Assembly: GCF_019649055.1 (NCBI RefSeq)
Contig: NW_026570225.1
Coordinates: 1,054,001-1,118,000 of the forward strand
Source: Paramacrobiotus metropolitanus
Lineage: Eukaryota > Tardigrada > Eutardigrada > Parachela > Macrobiotidae
Length of the DNA stretch: 64,000 nucleotides
Reading direction: 5' to 3'
The position numbers and the translations under genes were made by a program. Positions 28,333 to 37,886 of the stretch are shown here, one piece after another. The notes below the pieces were generated by a model. It was not told the DNA's origin and searched no databases. It worked only from the letters and a program-made list of their open reading frames with translations. How positions within the stretch are numbered: position 1 is the first letter of the stretch; every line of letters starts with the position of its first letter.

Positions 28333-30333
28333 ATGGAACCTCTTCAGTTGACCGGAACATCTTCAGTTGAATTTACGGGAGTTGGTAGAATTCTAACGCG
28401 CCGTATTCCTCTCCTTAACAGCAGACAACAATGTCGGGCCGACAACCTTCAAAGGGCCTACGTACATTTAACGCCCACGGACCCAGATGCCATTAGAACG
28501 GCACGTCAGAAGATCGACACCTTGGCTGCTTACTTAAAGCAAGCCCAAGAACTCTTCGACAAGGTCGATCCGAACGACACCGAGAGCCGACAACTTAGGT
28601 CGGTAGTTGAGAGGATCACAGAAATCCTCGACTCGGAACCGTCGTGTACTCGGATTGCCACACCATTACCTCCACAACGGCCAGCACCGACCACAACAGC
28701 AGTGATGACGTTGGTACGGACGACGCCGATACCCGACGTCTTGAAACACGTTGAAACAATCAACCATGCTGGTCGGGACTTAGCCGAAATTTACAATTAC
28801 CAGCTGAATCGACCGATGTCACCGACGAAAGTGACTGACCTCGAACGAACGGACCGAAACTTGCGGATCGAGCTGGACTTCGCTGAAACACTTAGCGAAT
28901 GGGGTGTTCCAACATGCGGCCAACCCAGGGAAAGGTTGGAGGAAGCCCTTCGGTCAATAATCGACCATGTTAAAAGATATCAGCCGGTGCCAACACAAGC
29001 ACCAGCCAGAGAGGCGACGCCACCTGAAGCGGAGCCATCTCCAGCCCCATCACCGGGACCTGCTGATAGACTTGAATTCGCTGAAGACGCCAGAGACCAA
29101 CAAGAGGTCAACCTGGACGAGGTCGAAAATCAGTACCGAGAAGCAGTAGATGTGCTGGAGAACCTAGCCAAGCAGCTTCGCGATCTCAACCCAGCGGATA
29201 GATCGGAAGATCGTCTGAGAGTGGCGCTGGAACATCAGCACACCATCTGCTCCAGGCGAGTTGATGACTTGTGGAGGATATTGGAGGCGAATCCACGGAC
29301 GGTTCACCTCCCACCGACCCAACGAACAGGGCCGGCTCCCACGAAGTCACAGTCAGAACTGGCCCAGGACGAAATGAAGAAGTTAAAAACAGACTTCGCC
29401 AGAGCAGAACAGATTGCGGTCAACCTCCAGGTTCAGATTAATAAGATGGAAGGTCACGACCCAACCATGGCCAATGTGAAGAGAGCGCTGGAAAGCCAGC
29501 TAAGGATTTCCCAGATACGCGTCTCTGACCTTTGCAACAAAACTGACAAGTTACGCACCGAGAGCCACCGGAGAACAATGGCTCGGATAGCGTCGAATCA
29601 GAAACCGACCTCAACAGGAGGACCGGCTCAACCGAAGCCACCAGCACAGAATTTAGCTACGTTACGAAGCGCCCTCAGCTACGCGGAAGAAATCGTCGTC
29701 AACCTGACGGTACGACTCGCGGGCATGGATGACAATGATCCAGCCCAAGCAGCCGACAAGAAGACGGCCGAAGACCGACTGAAGTCTTCTCAACAACGAG
29801 TCCGCGAACTAACAGCGAAAATCTCCGCGCTTCAAAGTCAGCAGTCAGCACCGACCTCGACTAGCTCGACTCAGCCGACCTCAACAGTTGGACCGGCCCC
29901 ACCGACCTCAACAGTAGGAACGGCTCAGCCAAAGCCAGTGGACACTAGCGACCGACCTATGTCCCCGGTTACTGAAGCCCGAATAATGTCAGCAATACCG
30001 GACCCAGGGACGATGCCAACAAGTGCACCAGCCCACTTGGTTAACCTGGTGAATCAGACGGTAGAACTCATCACAGAAATGAGGGCCCGTCGAATCTTTT
30101 GTGATTCTACCAGCCGGTTAGCGCAAGACTTGGACCGCGATATTTTGGCTTGGGGAACCAACGTGAAGTTCCTCCGCCAACTCCATCATCCAGACGCGCC
30201 GAAGACTCCCGGCATACGAGGCCATATAATTAGGACCTTTTCATGGTTGGAGACGCGAGTCCGAGACTACATAGAAGAACGGGACCGTGACCAAGAACGT
30301 AAGGAAATGGACCGTCGATCTCGGATCACATAA
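28333..30333 (+). CDS. accessory ORF A: four-fold repeated helical protein
   Basis: ATG at 28333, 666 residues. It contains four similar helical segments of about 60-70 residues: near residues 55-97, 252-318, 337-398 and 438-495. Each has a first helix with an A..L.NL..Q pattern, a short turn with a (N)DP or NPAD motif, and a second helix such as KRALESQLRISQIRVSDL. Pro/Thr/Gln-rich linkers separate them. This looks like repeated antiparallel helical hairpins, spectrin-like in layout, but I do not recognise the family. The C-terminal 120 residues are a fifth, different helical region rich in Arg and Asp. It ends in TAA at 30331, which falls inside a shared-family hairpin (GGAT-CACATAA-ATCC). 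The frame stays open afterwards. Confidence 0.65.
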   Translation: MEPLQLTGTSSVEFTGVGRILTRRIPLLNSRQQCRADNLQRAYVHLTPTDPDAIRTARQKIDTLAAYLKQAQELFDKVDPNDTESRQLRSVVERITEILDSEPSCTRIATPLPPQRPAPTTTAVMTLVRTTPIPDVLKHVETINHAGRDLAEIYNYQLNRPMSPTKVTDLERTDRNLRIELDFAETLSEWGVPTCGQPRERLEEALRSIIDHVKRYQPVPTQAPAREATPPEAEPSPAPSPGPADRLEFAEDARDQQEVNLDEVENQYREAVDVLENLAKQLRDLNPADRSEDRLRVALEHQHTICSRRVDDLWRILEANPRTVHLPPTQRTGPAPTKSQSELAQDEMKKLKTDFARAEQIAVNLQVQINKMEGHDPTMANVKRALESQLRISQIRVSDLCNKTDKLRTESHRRTMARIASNQKPTSTGGPAQPKPPAQNLATLRSALSYAEEIVVNLTVRLAGMDDNDPAQAADKKTAEDRLKSSQQRVRELTAKISALQSQQSAPTSTSSTQPTSTVGPAPPTSTVGTAQPKPVDTSDRPMSPVTEARIMSAIPDPGTMPTSAPAHLVNLVNQTVELITEMRARRIFCDSTSRLAQDLDRDILAWGTNVKFLRQLHHPDAPKTPGIRGHIIRTFSWLETRVRDYIEERDRDQERKEMDRRSRIT

Positions 30334-31737
30334 ATCCAGTCGACACGTAACCCGCCTGACGCCTCCATCCCGCCACCACGCGCAGGCACAGCGGCTTACC
30401 AAGACCCTTTCGCGGTTCCACAATCCATACCGGATAAGGAAATCCAGTTAACTCTGCAGACCGCGGACAAACTGATTGGTGAACTTTACCAATTACGGGA
30501 CTCAACCGACCCGCAGACTCCGCAGTACTGTCAGATCGACATCAACTTGGGCCACTTGGAGAACAATGCCAAGGAGGTCCGGTTCATTCTCCGACCTGAG
30601 ACACAACGGACCGTCAAGAACCAGGATCGGCTACGGATTCTCAAAGTCAAAATTGACAGCTTAGCGGAAGACTTCTATAAACGGAAGCAACAAGAAGCGG
30701 AACGCAAGATGGAAAAATCAACTGCCGCGAAGAAGCTTAAGGCGCAACTTAAGCCGCCGGTTCAACCTGTCAAACCATTGGAGGTTCAACAAAATGAACC
30801 CATGGATGAAGTACCGCCACTCGGGAACGAACTCGAGGTCGGAGCATTCGAGCAGGTGGACATGGACACTAATGAAACCCTAGTAACACCGCAGGACGGC
30901 CAACCGAAGCCGATTGTCCGACCTGCTCGACCAGGAACTTTGCCCGGGCTACCACAGAAAGAGCCCACAAAAGGGATGGACGACACGGACGACAAAGGTC
31001 CGCGTAGACGTCTCTTTTCACCTCCACCAGTCCGAACGAAGGAACAACTGTTGGAATTCCTGAAGGCAACTCCAACGGATGGAACACAGTCGGGTCAGTC
31101 ACAGAAACCGACCCCGGCAACAAAGTCAGTGTTCACGTCCGGAGTCCATAAGAAGTTAATCCGACAGGCCAAGAATTACGACCTGGAACGGATACTGAAT
31201 GAAGCCCACCTAACAGAGGGACTGAGGCTAGGAAAGCTATCCATTGACGAGCAACAAGCACTCGGCCAACGGATATACGCGCTAATCCAGGACAGGGATA
31301 AGGCTTTACGCCGACCGATGTTTATAAGGTGCGGAAGACAGGCATTACGACAGCTTCCGTTGGATGCGGCCATTATCAAGCCAGTCCAACTACTTCGGCA
31401 CCCCCGCATCAACCCTGCCGCTTACACTTTGGAATTGGCCCCCCAACCCGGTCAACAAGTCACCGAGAAAATTCGATGGGTCATGTCGGATAGCAGCGAC
31501 GAATCTGACCACAGCTACAAAAAGGGTGCTCAGATCGAAGATGACCCAACCTATGACGACGACTTAACGTGGCAAGAGACTCTGCTCATGGACGCACAAA
31601 CAAGTTCCGGGTCGTCATATGGATTTCGACCGGCTGAAACAACGCCGAGACGGAGTAGATCCCCGGTGAAACAGATCTCACCGAACCGGGCAGCGTCTCA
31701 ACCGGCAACGATGCCGAGTCAACCTCCGAAGGAATAG
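30334..31737 (+). CDS. accessory ORF B, in frame with ORF A
   Basis: 467 codons follow the TAA at 30331 in the same frame; the first internal candidate start is the TTG at 30547 and there is no early ATG. It begins with a helical part resembling ORF A (QTADKLIGELYQLRDS, then RLRILKVKIDSLAEDFY), then a Pro-rich linker, a compact 90-residue region (LIRQAKNYDLERILNEAHL onward) and an acidic Ser/Asp-rich end. ORF A and B may be one protein, joined by readthrough or split by a recent mutation. No family recognised. Ends in TAG at 31735, with the frame still open. Confidence 0.55.
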   Translation: MQSTRNPPDASIPPPRAGTAAYQDPFAVPQSIPDKEIQLTLQTADKLIGELYQLRDSTDPQTPQYCQIDINLGHLENNAKEVRFILRPETQRTVKNQDRLRILKVKIDSLAEDFYKRKQQEAERKMEKSTAAKKLKAQLKPPVQPVKPLEVQQNEPMDEVPPLGNELEVGAFEQVDMDTNETLVTPQDGQPKPIVRPARPGTLPGLPQKEPTKGMDDTDDKGPRRRLFSPPPVRTKEQLLEFLKATPTDGTQSGQSQKPTPATKSVFTSGVHKKLIRQAKNYDLERILNEAHLTEGLRLGKLSIDEQQALGQRIYALIQDRDKALRRPMFIRCGRQALRQLPLDAAIIKPVQLLRHPRINPAAYTLELAPQPGQQVTEKIRWVMSDSSDESDHSYKKGAQIEDDPTYDDDLTWQETLLMDAQTSSGSSYGFRPAETTPRRSRSPVKQISPNRAASQPATMPSQPPKE

Positions 31738-32991
31738 CCACGAAGGTTTACGCCCCGGAATACTCCAACTAAACCAAAGCAGACCCCGGAGGAGATGGAC
31801 ACAACGTCTCCGAAGCAGGTCGGACTTGAATCACAAAATGAATCGACCTCGGAACCAGCCAAGTTGGTTATTGATGAATCTCGAACGAACGAACCGGCAA
31901 CAGCTCCGGGCAAGAGAAGCAAGAAGAAGCAGCAACCGGCTGAAGACTTCTCGCGCGAATTTCACGATGACCCGGCCTTGAAGCATGTTCAGGACCTGAC
32001 TAGGTCGGAACAGGACGTGAGCGTTGACATCGCATTTCCAGAGGACAAAGAACTCTGGAACTCACTTAAGTCACGTCGCGCTAGCCTCGTTGGAAACACC
32101 GACGCAGTTCGTAAGGAACATGAACGCCTTACGCAGAGGATGGCTGAGGTCATGAAACGAATGGGAGAACGATTCCGAGCGGAGAAGACCCGACCTGCGG
32201 CACAACAACAGGCTGCTACGACTCGGCAGAAACTCTTCGCACAGGACCCGAAAACGACCTCCACGACAACGCGTCAACTGGTCGTCAAGATGAAGAATCC
32301 CCAACCAGTAAGGGAACCTTCCGTGCAAATCCAGGACGAACCGTTACTGGACTCGAAAGTGATTAACTCGGCTAACTCGGCTAAGTTATCACGGAGGGAA
32401 AAGAAGAAGGCCAAGAAAGAGGCCAGAAAGGAAGCCGAAAAGGAGGCAACCAAGGAACCTCCAAAGGAACCGACCAAACCCAAATCGGATACATCAGTCA
32501 AAACGCCGAAACCTAACCCGGCCAAACGACATAAATCCTCAGACGACCTTGACACCTCCGACGCTGGCCCACATAAGCCGGACAAGGGGAACGCCAAGGA
32601 GGAGTACGATTACGACGCAGCCAAACAACGGATGCGAGAACTGATCGCTAGAGCAGGTACGATGGCAACTAAAACAGAGGCCGAACGACCACACGAAAGG
32701 TCTAAGCCGACGCCTAAGCCACCTGTCAAAGTAGCGAAGCTTCTACGTCCAAGAAAGACTCGGACGACGGATCAGAAAAACCTTCGGAACCCGATGATGG
32801 AATCTCCGACCATGGGGAAGCCGATCCGTACGAAGGATTTAAAGGCGATCGGAACGAAGAATGGAGTCACGAAGAAGACACTGACGCTTCCGAATGGCCA
32901 GCCCCTGATGACGTACGTCAGCGGCTACCCGACGCTCAACCTGGCGACCGACCAGTCGGATTCCATACAGTACGACTTCACGTCGAAATAG
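31738..32991 (+). CDS. accessory ORF C, highly basic, in frame with ORF B
   Basis: 417 codons in the same frame after TAG 31735; ATG at 31795. The protein is very rich in Lys, Thr, Pro and Arg, with a nucleolar-type stretch of alternating KK and EA residues (about 32390-32460) and KKNGVTKK-like patches, so binding to RNA or DNA is possible. A short helical region lies near 32080-32200. No family recognised. Ends in TAG at 32989, again with the frame open on the other side. Confidence 0.55.
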   Translation, partial: PRRFTPRNTPTKPKQTPEEMDTTSPKQVGLESQNESTSEPAKLVIDESRTNEPATAPGKRSKKKQQPAEDFSREFHDDPALKHVQDLTRSEQDVSVDIAFPEDKELWNSLKSRRASLVGNTDAVRKEHERLTQRMAEVMKRMGERFRAEKTRPAAQQQAATTRQKLFAQDPKTTSTTTRQLVVKMKNPQPVREPSVQIQDEPLLDSKVINSANSAKLSRREKKKAKKEARKEAEKEATKEPPKEPTKPKSDTSVKTPKPNPAKRHKSSDDLDTSDAGPHKPDKGNAKEEYDYDAAKQRMRELIARAGTMATKTEAERPHERSKPTPKPPVKVAKLLRPRKTRTTDQKNLRNPMMESPTMGKPIRTKDLKAIGTKNGVTKKTLTLPNGQPLMTYVSGYPTLNLATDQSDSIQYDFTSK

Positions 32992-34989
32992 TCCGAAGCG
33001 TCAGGAACGCCCGAACAGAAGGCAAAGATGTCTATCAGTTATGGTACGCGACCTCTCGACCAACTTAAGGATCGTAGGTCGGACCTCACCTTGGCTTACA
33101 CAGAAACTTATGATGGCAATAGTGGCATGGGCTTTGGACTTCGGATTAGCCGTAGCGGTCCACCGACAATGGGGACGGATCGCCGAGCTGATCGCACCCG
33201 ACATCATCCAGAAGCTCAAAAGTGCCACAGCCAGAAATCAAGACGACCCCCGACGAGAATCGTAAGATGCATCGGATACGCCAGAAACCCTCGCGGATCC
33301 TCCCTACTGCACATCGCCCGTATATACAACGTGATGTACGAGAACAGTCAGGGAAACATCGATGTAATAATGGACCTCTTACGACCCGTCATCGCAACGA
33401 TGGTGGCGGAATTTTCTCTTCAAACGATCAACGCGGAACGCGACTTGCCACTTCGGTACACAGTACCTCGGTTCATACCGGAACAGCAACGACGCGACTT
33501 CAAACTCCGGATGTCCTTCTTTAATCGACAGCGCTCTCCAGAAGGTACCGAAATGACCGTTGAAGAATACAACGAGACGGATGAACAACCATCCGGAGAA
33601 GCGGCGGATATGTTGAACATTGCACGAGCATCTGGTATGTCGTCACAGAAACGACTACCAATTAACCGACCTCGGGCACCGTTCGAACCGGCAACGTATG
33701 TCAACACCGCCCCGGCACCAGGACGAGCAAGTGCGACTAAGGCAGGTCGGACCACAACAGGACGCTTTGCCGCGAGAGATACACAATCTCTCCCACCGGC
33801 CTCACCGATGGAAATTTCCCCGGCTCCGGAAGGTAAGACTCCACGGAAGAGTCAACCTAAACCGGCCAAGTCAACAAAGAAGTTGGCGAAGACCAAGGAA
33901 AAGACGCCCTCGGAAGAGGAAGACGAGGACGAAGAAGATGAAGATGAGGACGACGACTATCAAACACCAAAGGGATCGGAAGATGAGGATGATGACGATG
34001 ATCAACCTCCACCGGCTTCGGCACCCCAACAGCAGAGTGAACCGGAGATTTCCGACAGTCAGAATGACCCACCGGCCGATAACAGCAACGAAGCCGATGA
34101 GCCGATGGAAGAAGATAGTGGTGACGTCTACGTTCCTCAGAATTACCGTCAACAAGTACGGCTAACACCAGATTCCGACCCGAATCAACTCCTCACGGAA
34201 TGGAACGAGGATACTCAGGAACTCTTACCGAATGAGATTCCGAGACTACCAACTGTAAACGTCAAGTACCTGAAGGTAGCCACCAAACGTGCACACACCT
34301 TACCCCCACGCGTCTCGGAATACCACCCGGGATGGATGTATACCTTCGCGGCTTTAAAGGCCCTGGCGACCTGTGGACCGAAGTTTGCGACACCGAAGAA
34401 CGCATTTCAACTCCTTAGGCACCACAAGATCGGCGACATCGGTGGAGGTTGGAGGCAACTAAGCCAGAGCAACGTATACCGGTACTGTAACCTTGGGTAT
34501 AACGAAAGTAAAATCATACGGACATATACCAGCACCAAGCGCAAGTATTACGAGTTCCCACCGGAGAAACGAGACCCGGCGCCGACCACTTACGAAGGTT
34601 GGGTACATGCCATTGAAGCGTGTATGGAGATGTCGTGGCACCCGGTAGGATTGACCCGCGGCGAAATCTTACACCAGCTGGTCGCTCGGTTTGAATTTGG
34701 CTGGGAAGCCGAAAAACCTCAGCTAGTCGACCCGAAGTACAAGCCCACGAACAGAATTAAGGGAGGCGAAAAGTACATGCTGGGCGACGACCTGGACTTC
34801 GTCTTTAACAAGGGATTCTTCCAGAAGAGATTTGGCATCAACCAGACTCGGGAAGGCGAACGATACGAAGCCCTTAAACCATCGGTACATCGATACGGAC
34901 ACTTACCGAAGCATCCACCGACCTTGGAGCAACAGAAGGAGTCAACCGACTCTCTCCAGGTGAACCGGGTGGAATCGACGAACGGATGA
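32992..34989 (+). CDS. accessory ORF D, in frame with ORF C
   Basis: Same frame as ORFs A-C; ATG at 33028, 653 residues, stop TGA at 34987. The part at 33100-33240 is Arg/Pro-rich in this frame, but another frame there encodes a plausible amphipathic helix (MAIVAWALDFGLAVAVHRQW), so two compensating indels may have occurred. The middle is disordered, with a long run of Asp/Glu at about 33915-34000. The last 220 residues look globular, with aromatic and charged blocks such as GWMYTFAALKALATCG, RQLSQSNVYRYCNLGY and HPVGLTRGEILHQLVARF. No family recognised. Confidence 0.6.
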   Translation, partial: SEASGTPEQKAKMSISYGTRPLDQLKDRRSDLTLAYTETYDGNSGMGFGLRISRSGPPTMGTDRRADRTRHHPEAQKCHSQKSRRPPTRIVRCIGYARNPRGSSLLHIARIYNVMYENSQGNIDVIMDLLRPVIATMVAEFSLQTINAERDLPLRYTVPRFIPEQQRRDFKLRMSFFNRQRSPEGTEMTVEEYNETDEQPSGEAADMLNIARASGMSSQKRLPINRPRAPFEPATYVNTAPAPGRASATKAGRTTTGRFAARDTQSLPPASPMEISPAPEGKTPRKSQPKPAKSTKKLAKTKEKTPSEEEDEDEEDEDEDDDYQTPKGSEDEDDDDDQPPPASAPQQQSEPEISDSQNDPPADNSNEADEPMEEDSGDVYVPQNYRQQVRLTPDSDPNQLLTEWNEDTQELLPNEIPRLPTVNVKYLKVATKRAHTLPPRVSEYHPGWMYTFAALKALATCGPKFATPKNAFQLLRHHKIGDIGGGWRQLSQSNVYRYCNLGYNESKIIRTYTSTKRKYYEFPPEKRDPAPTTYEGWVHAIEACMEMSWHPVGLTRGEILHQLVARFEFGWEAEKPQLVDPKYKPTNRIKGGEKYMLGDDLDFVFNKGFFQKRFGINQTREGERYEALKPSVHRYGHLPKHPPTLEQQKESTDSLQVNRVESTNG

Positions 34990-35231
34990 GGAGACGTGAA
35001 ATACGTCGAAGGAGTCGCAGAACCGACCTCCTTCATAAGTGCCACATAAGTACTTATGATTACCGACCTCCTCTTGGACACAACAGAATGTCCCGACCTA
35101 CCTCAATAGGCACCACATAGTGCCTTGGACCAGCTCGAGAACCGACCTGGCCCGACCGTTGTAATTATAGGGTGTAACATTTATAGGATAACGAATCCGA
35201 GAAACGGATCGTTTAATTTTTCTTTTAACAG
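34990..35231 (+). promoter_or_regulatory. spacer ending in a strong 3' splice site
   Basis: No ORF. It contains two hairpins of the shared-loop family, 35076-35093 (GGACA-CAACAGAA-TGTCC) and 35109-35124 (GGCAC-CACATA-GTGCC). It ends in TTTAATTTTTCTTTTAACAG at 35212-35231, a long pyrimidine-rich tract followed by AG, which is rare in this A/C-rich element. The next ORF is open from exactly this AG. This is the sequence pattern of a spliced subgenomic mRNA. Confidence 0.65.
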
Positions 35232-37370
35232 CCGCGAACGGAGGCGTACACGACGGACTGCCGACATTGCAGAGAAAACTCAACTCCGCAGGGCAACAGA
35301 CTCCCATGCGCGGACTGCATAATTTTCTTTTCGGACGAACATACCCCACAGGTCGGACGCCGTGACGCGACGCAAGCAGCGGCTTTGTACATAAACGTCG
35401 TCGCTGGAAACATTAGCGCATACCGACGCTTGGCTCGCAGCGAACGCCTGATTAACCAGTTACGGGCCTACGAACAGGATCACTTGTCGGAAATTCAACG
35501 CAACCGCGCTTCCGACCCTGGATGGACTCACACGGCACCACCGGTACTAACTAACCAACTTCTGGAATACCGTCAGCAACAGGACCTGAGGCGCCAGGAT
35601 GAGGACCGTGCGAAACTTAAGGCAGTCAACGAAAGAATTGCCACAATGAAGGTCCATCCACCACCAACGAAGCATGAACCGGAAATCACTGTTCGGTTAC
35701 AGCAGCCCACAGAAGGCCGCACAGACACGGAACAGGTGATTCACGACGTTCGAGAAGTAATAGTCGGAGACATCCACCGACCTCTACAAACCGCGTCAAT
35801 CCAAATGATGATGCGACAGGACGACGGAACCATGAAGGTGGTCACCCTTTACCCCGCAACGGAGGAACAGATGGCAACGATCCCACAGAAGGTCGTTCCA
35901 GTGGTTACGCAAACCCAGCCTTCAGTTCCCCAGCAGATTCTTCAACCTGGACCTTCGGCACAACCAGTTGCCCCGTCGACGACTCAACAGCAGCGCCGAC
36001 CTGCCAAACCACTGGCCGGACATGACCTTCGCCATAGGCTCGGACACGATGCTCGACATAGAATCGAGGAACGACGAGCCTCTGCCGGACAGGGCAATAG
36101 TGAAGCGACTAGACCTTCACCTGGAAAACGGTCAAGTCCGGAGAAGACAAGTATGGGACTGGTTGTCGACTCAACTAGCAAGTCGAAACGGAACTTTGTC
36201 CCACCTGAACAACAACAGGAACCGGAAGCCCACATGGCGGAACCGGCAGATCAACCTGAGGGAATGGATGTTGAAGTGGCAAATCAGATGGCTCCGATGC
36301 CAACAGTGCAAGTGCCAAGCCAGGACGACCCTCGCTACGACAACGCCCGACGACAGGGAGTAGAAGTCGTTATGCCACATCCGAACGAACGGACGAATTA
36401 CATCATGAATACTTTGGGATACGAGGAACAACACCGACCAAACATTTGGCGGATGGTAGAAAACCTGCGTCAGTTCCTCATCCGATCTGGATTTCAGACC
36501 CGATTCCAACTGAACAATTGGATGGGTGAGTTCAACATGAACGACCATCCTAATGTCGACCACCCAATCAATCGAGCAAACGCCTTGCCAGCGGTGACTG
36601 ACCCGGCACTGTTGGACATACCTCTGTCCACACCGGAGAGGACGAGTCTAAGTCAACTCGGACCTCAGGAGTACTCGCGCGATCAACTGGAGAGCGTGGC
36701 TCAGTTTGTCATCACCGACGCCCACCCGGCATTTGTCATCGCAGCAGCTCGAGCGGCCCTGGACCTACTGCAGTACCTGCCGGAAGAAGAACCAGGACCG
36801 GAGGACCATAACGCAACCATTTTACGGTATATCTTCGCAGCAAGGTTGGGCAACTACTTTTGCCATTACACCCTGTGGGGAGCACGCCGAACCGGCCATA
36901 TACCACCAGAACTCGACACAGTCGTCGCACAACTTGGCTCACCCATGCGAAGCATCATCTTGGCAGTTTGGTTACGCGACCTCCTTTACATACAGGAACG
37001 GCACGCGTCCAGGTACGCCTTTCGAAAGGACTTTAAAGACCCTGATGATGATGCGGCTGAATTCGTAAAATGGTACCGAGAAGAAAAGGCACTACCTAGC
37101 GGATTCACCTCGAGACCGTACGGAGAAGGGATGTCGGACGATTTGGCACCCGGCGCAGTACCTAACGCGCAGAAACTCCGTAGGAAGGTCCAGAAAGCCA
37201 AGAAGGCGCGAGCGGAACATCCCGGCCAGGAAGATACTCCCCAACAGAGTGGGCAGGCAACGTGCAAACCTGAAGTCTTCCGGCGCCTTGGTCGACCACC
37301 GAAACCTGACGACGAAGATGACGAGGACTACTTCGGTGGAGACCCGCCGATCTCAGTCCCCTTGGGATAA
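35232..37370 (+). CDS. accessory ORF E: zinc-motif protein starting at a splice acceptor
   Basis: The frame is blocked by TAA in the pyrimidine tract (35226) and is open from the acceptor at 35231 to TAA at 37368, 712 codons. There is no ATG in its first 100 codons, which fits a start codon supplied by an upstream exon. The first 32 residues contain CRHC and, 13 residues later, CADC: a CX2C...CX2C zinc-ribbon or treble-clef-like pattern. Next are a charged helix, a Gln/Pro-rich linker, a Met-rich part, and a C-terminal globular domain (about 36360-37130) that is mainly helical (IAAARAALDLLQYLPEE, RYIFAARLGNYFCHY). The end is Lys-rich with an acidic tip. No family recognised. By position it corresponds to env in retroviruses, but it has no signal peptide or membrane anchor. 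Confidence 0.68.
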   Translation, partial: PRTEAYTTDCRHCRENSTPQGNRLPCADCIIFFSDEHTPQVGRRDATQAAALYINVVAGNISAYRRLARSERLINQLRAYEQDHLSEIQRNRASDPGWTHTAPPVLTNQLLEYRQQQDLRRQDEDRAKLKAVNERIATMKVHPPPTKHEPEITVRLQQPTEGRTDTEQVIHDVREVIVGDIHRPLQTASIQMMMRQDDGTMKVVTLYPATEEQMATIPQKVVPVVTQTQPSVPQQILQPGPSAQPVAPSTTQQQRRPAKPLAGHDLRHRLGHDARHRIEERRASAGQGNSEATRPSPGKRSSPEKTSMGLVVDSTSKSKRNFVPPEQQQEPEAHMAEPADQPEGMDVEVANQMAPMPTVQVPSQDDPRYDNARRQGVEVVMPHPNERTNYIMNTLGYEEQHRPNIWRMVENLRQFLIRSGFQTRFQLNNWMGEFNMNDHPNVDHPINRANALPAVTDPALLDIPLSTPERTSLSQLGPQEYSRDQLESVAQFVITDAHPAFVIAAARAALDLLQYLPEEEPGPEDHNATILRYIFAARLGNYFCHYTLWGARRTGHIPPELDTVVAQLGSPMRSIILAVWLRDLLYIQERHASRYAFRKDFKDPDDDAAEFVKWYREEKALPSGFTSRPYGEGMSDDLAPGAVPNAQKLRRKVQKAKKARAEHPGQEDTPQQSGQATCKPEVFRRLGRPPKPDDEDDEDYFGGDPPISVPLG

Positions 37371-37524
37371 CAGGTTCCCACATGCGAACCCGAGTCCCCC
37401 ACTTCAACAGCAAGGAAGGGACACTAAGCCGAGAAACGGCAGAGTCGAGAATCGACCTGGCAGAGATCCTGCCCAGCTGAGAAACAGCACCGTCAAGAAA
37501 TGACGTGGAAACATGGAACGGAAA

Positions 37525-37886
37525 TTTTTTTTTTACATTTTCTTACAGATCCTAACAGCAGATGTGAACCACGAATAAGCCAGAAGAGCCAACCACATAA
37601 GTTGGCCGGATTCTTCGGTCAGACCCGGAAACGCGTGGTCAAGACCTGGGTGTTCCGGTTCTTTCACCGTACCGGTACGTCCCCCGAGGAATCCCCTGGA
37701 ACGAACTGGGCAACCGACCTCAGTTCCCCAGCATGGCATGAACAGATCGACAACCACATCTACTTTGACCGGAGACAACAGACGCCCCGGCCTGCTAACA
37801 TAGCATATCGTGAACCACGCTCTGCTACCGAAGAAAATTACTCCGGCCAACCGACTCTGGAGTACAGACCGAGAGGATTACGCTAG
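37525..37886 (+). CDS. small ORF F at a second splice acceptor
   Basis: A tract of ten T, then ACATTTTCTTACAG, ends at 37548 and is a second strong 3' splice site. The frame reading DPNSRCEPRISQ from 37548 stays open to TAG at 37884, about 112 codons. The product is Arg-, Pro- and aromatic-rich (KTWVFRFFHRTG) without recognised domains. It includes a shared-family hairpin at 37588-37606 (GCCAAC-CACATAA-GTTGGC). Coding status is uncertain because composition is biased throughout this element. Confidence 0.35.

Noticed and set aside
15958-37267. Long minus-strand frames within the giant element
   Set aside because: They mirror sense ORFs, carry no domains and follow from the biased codon use of the coding strand.
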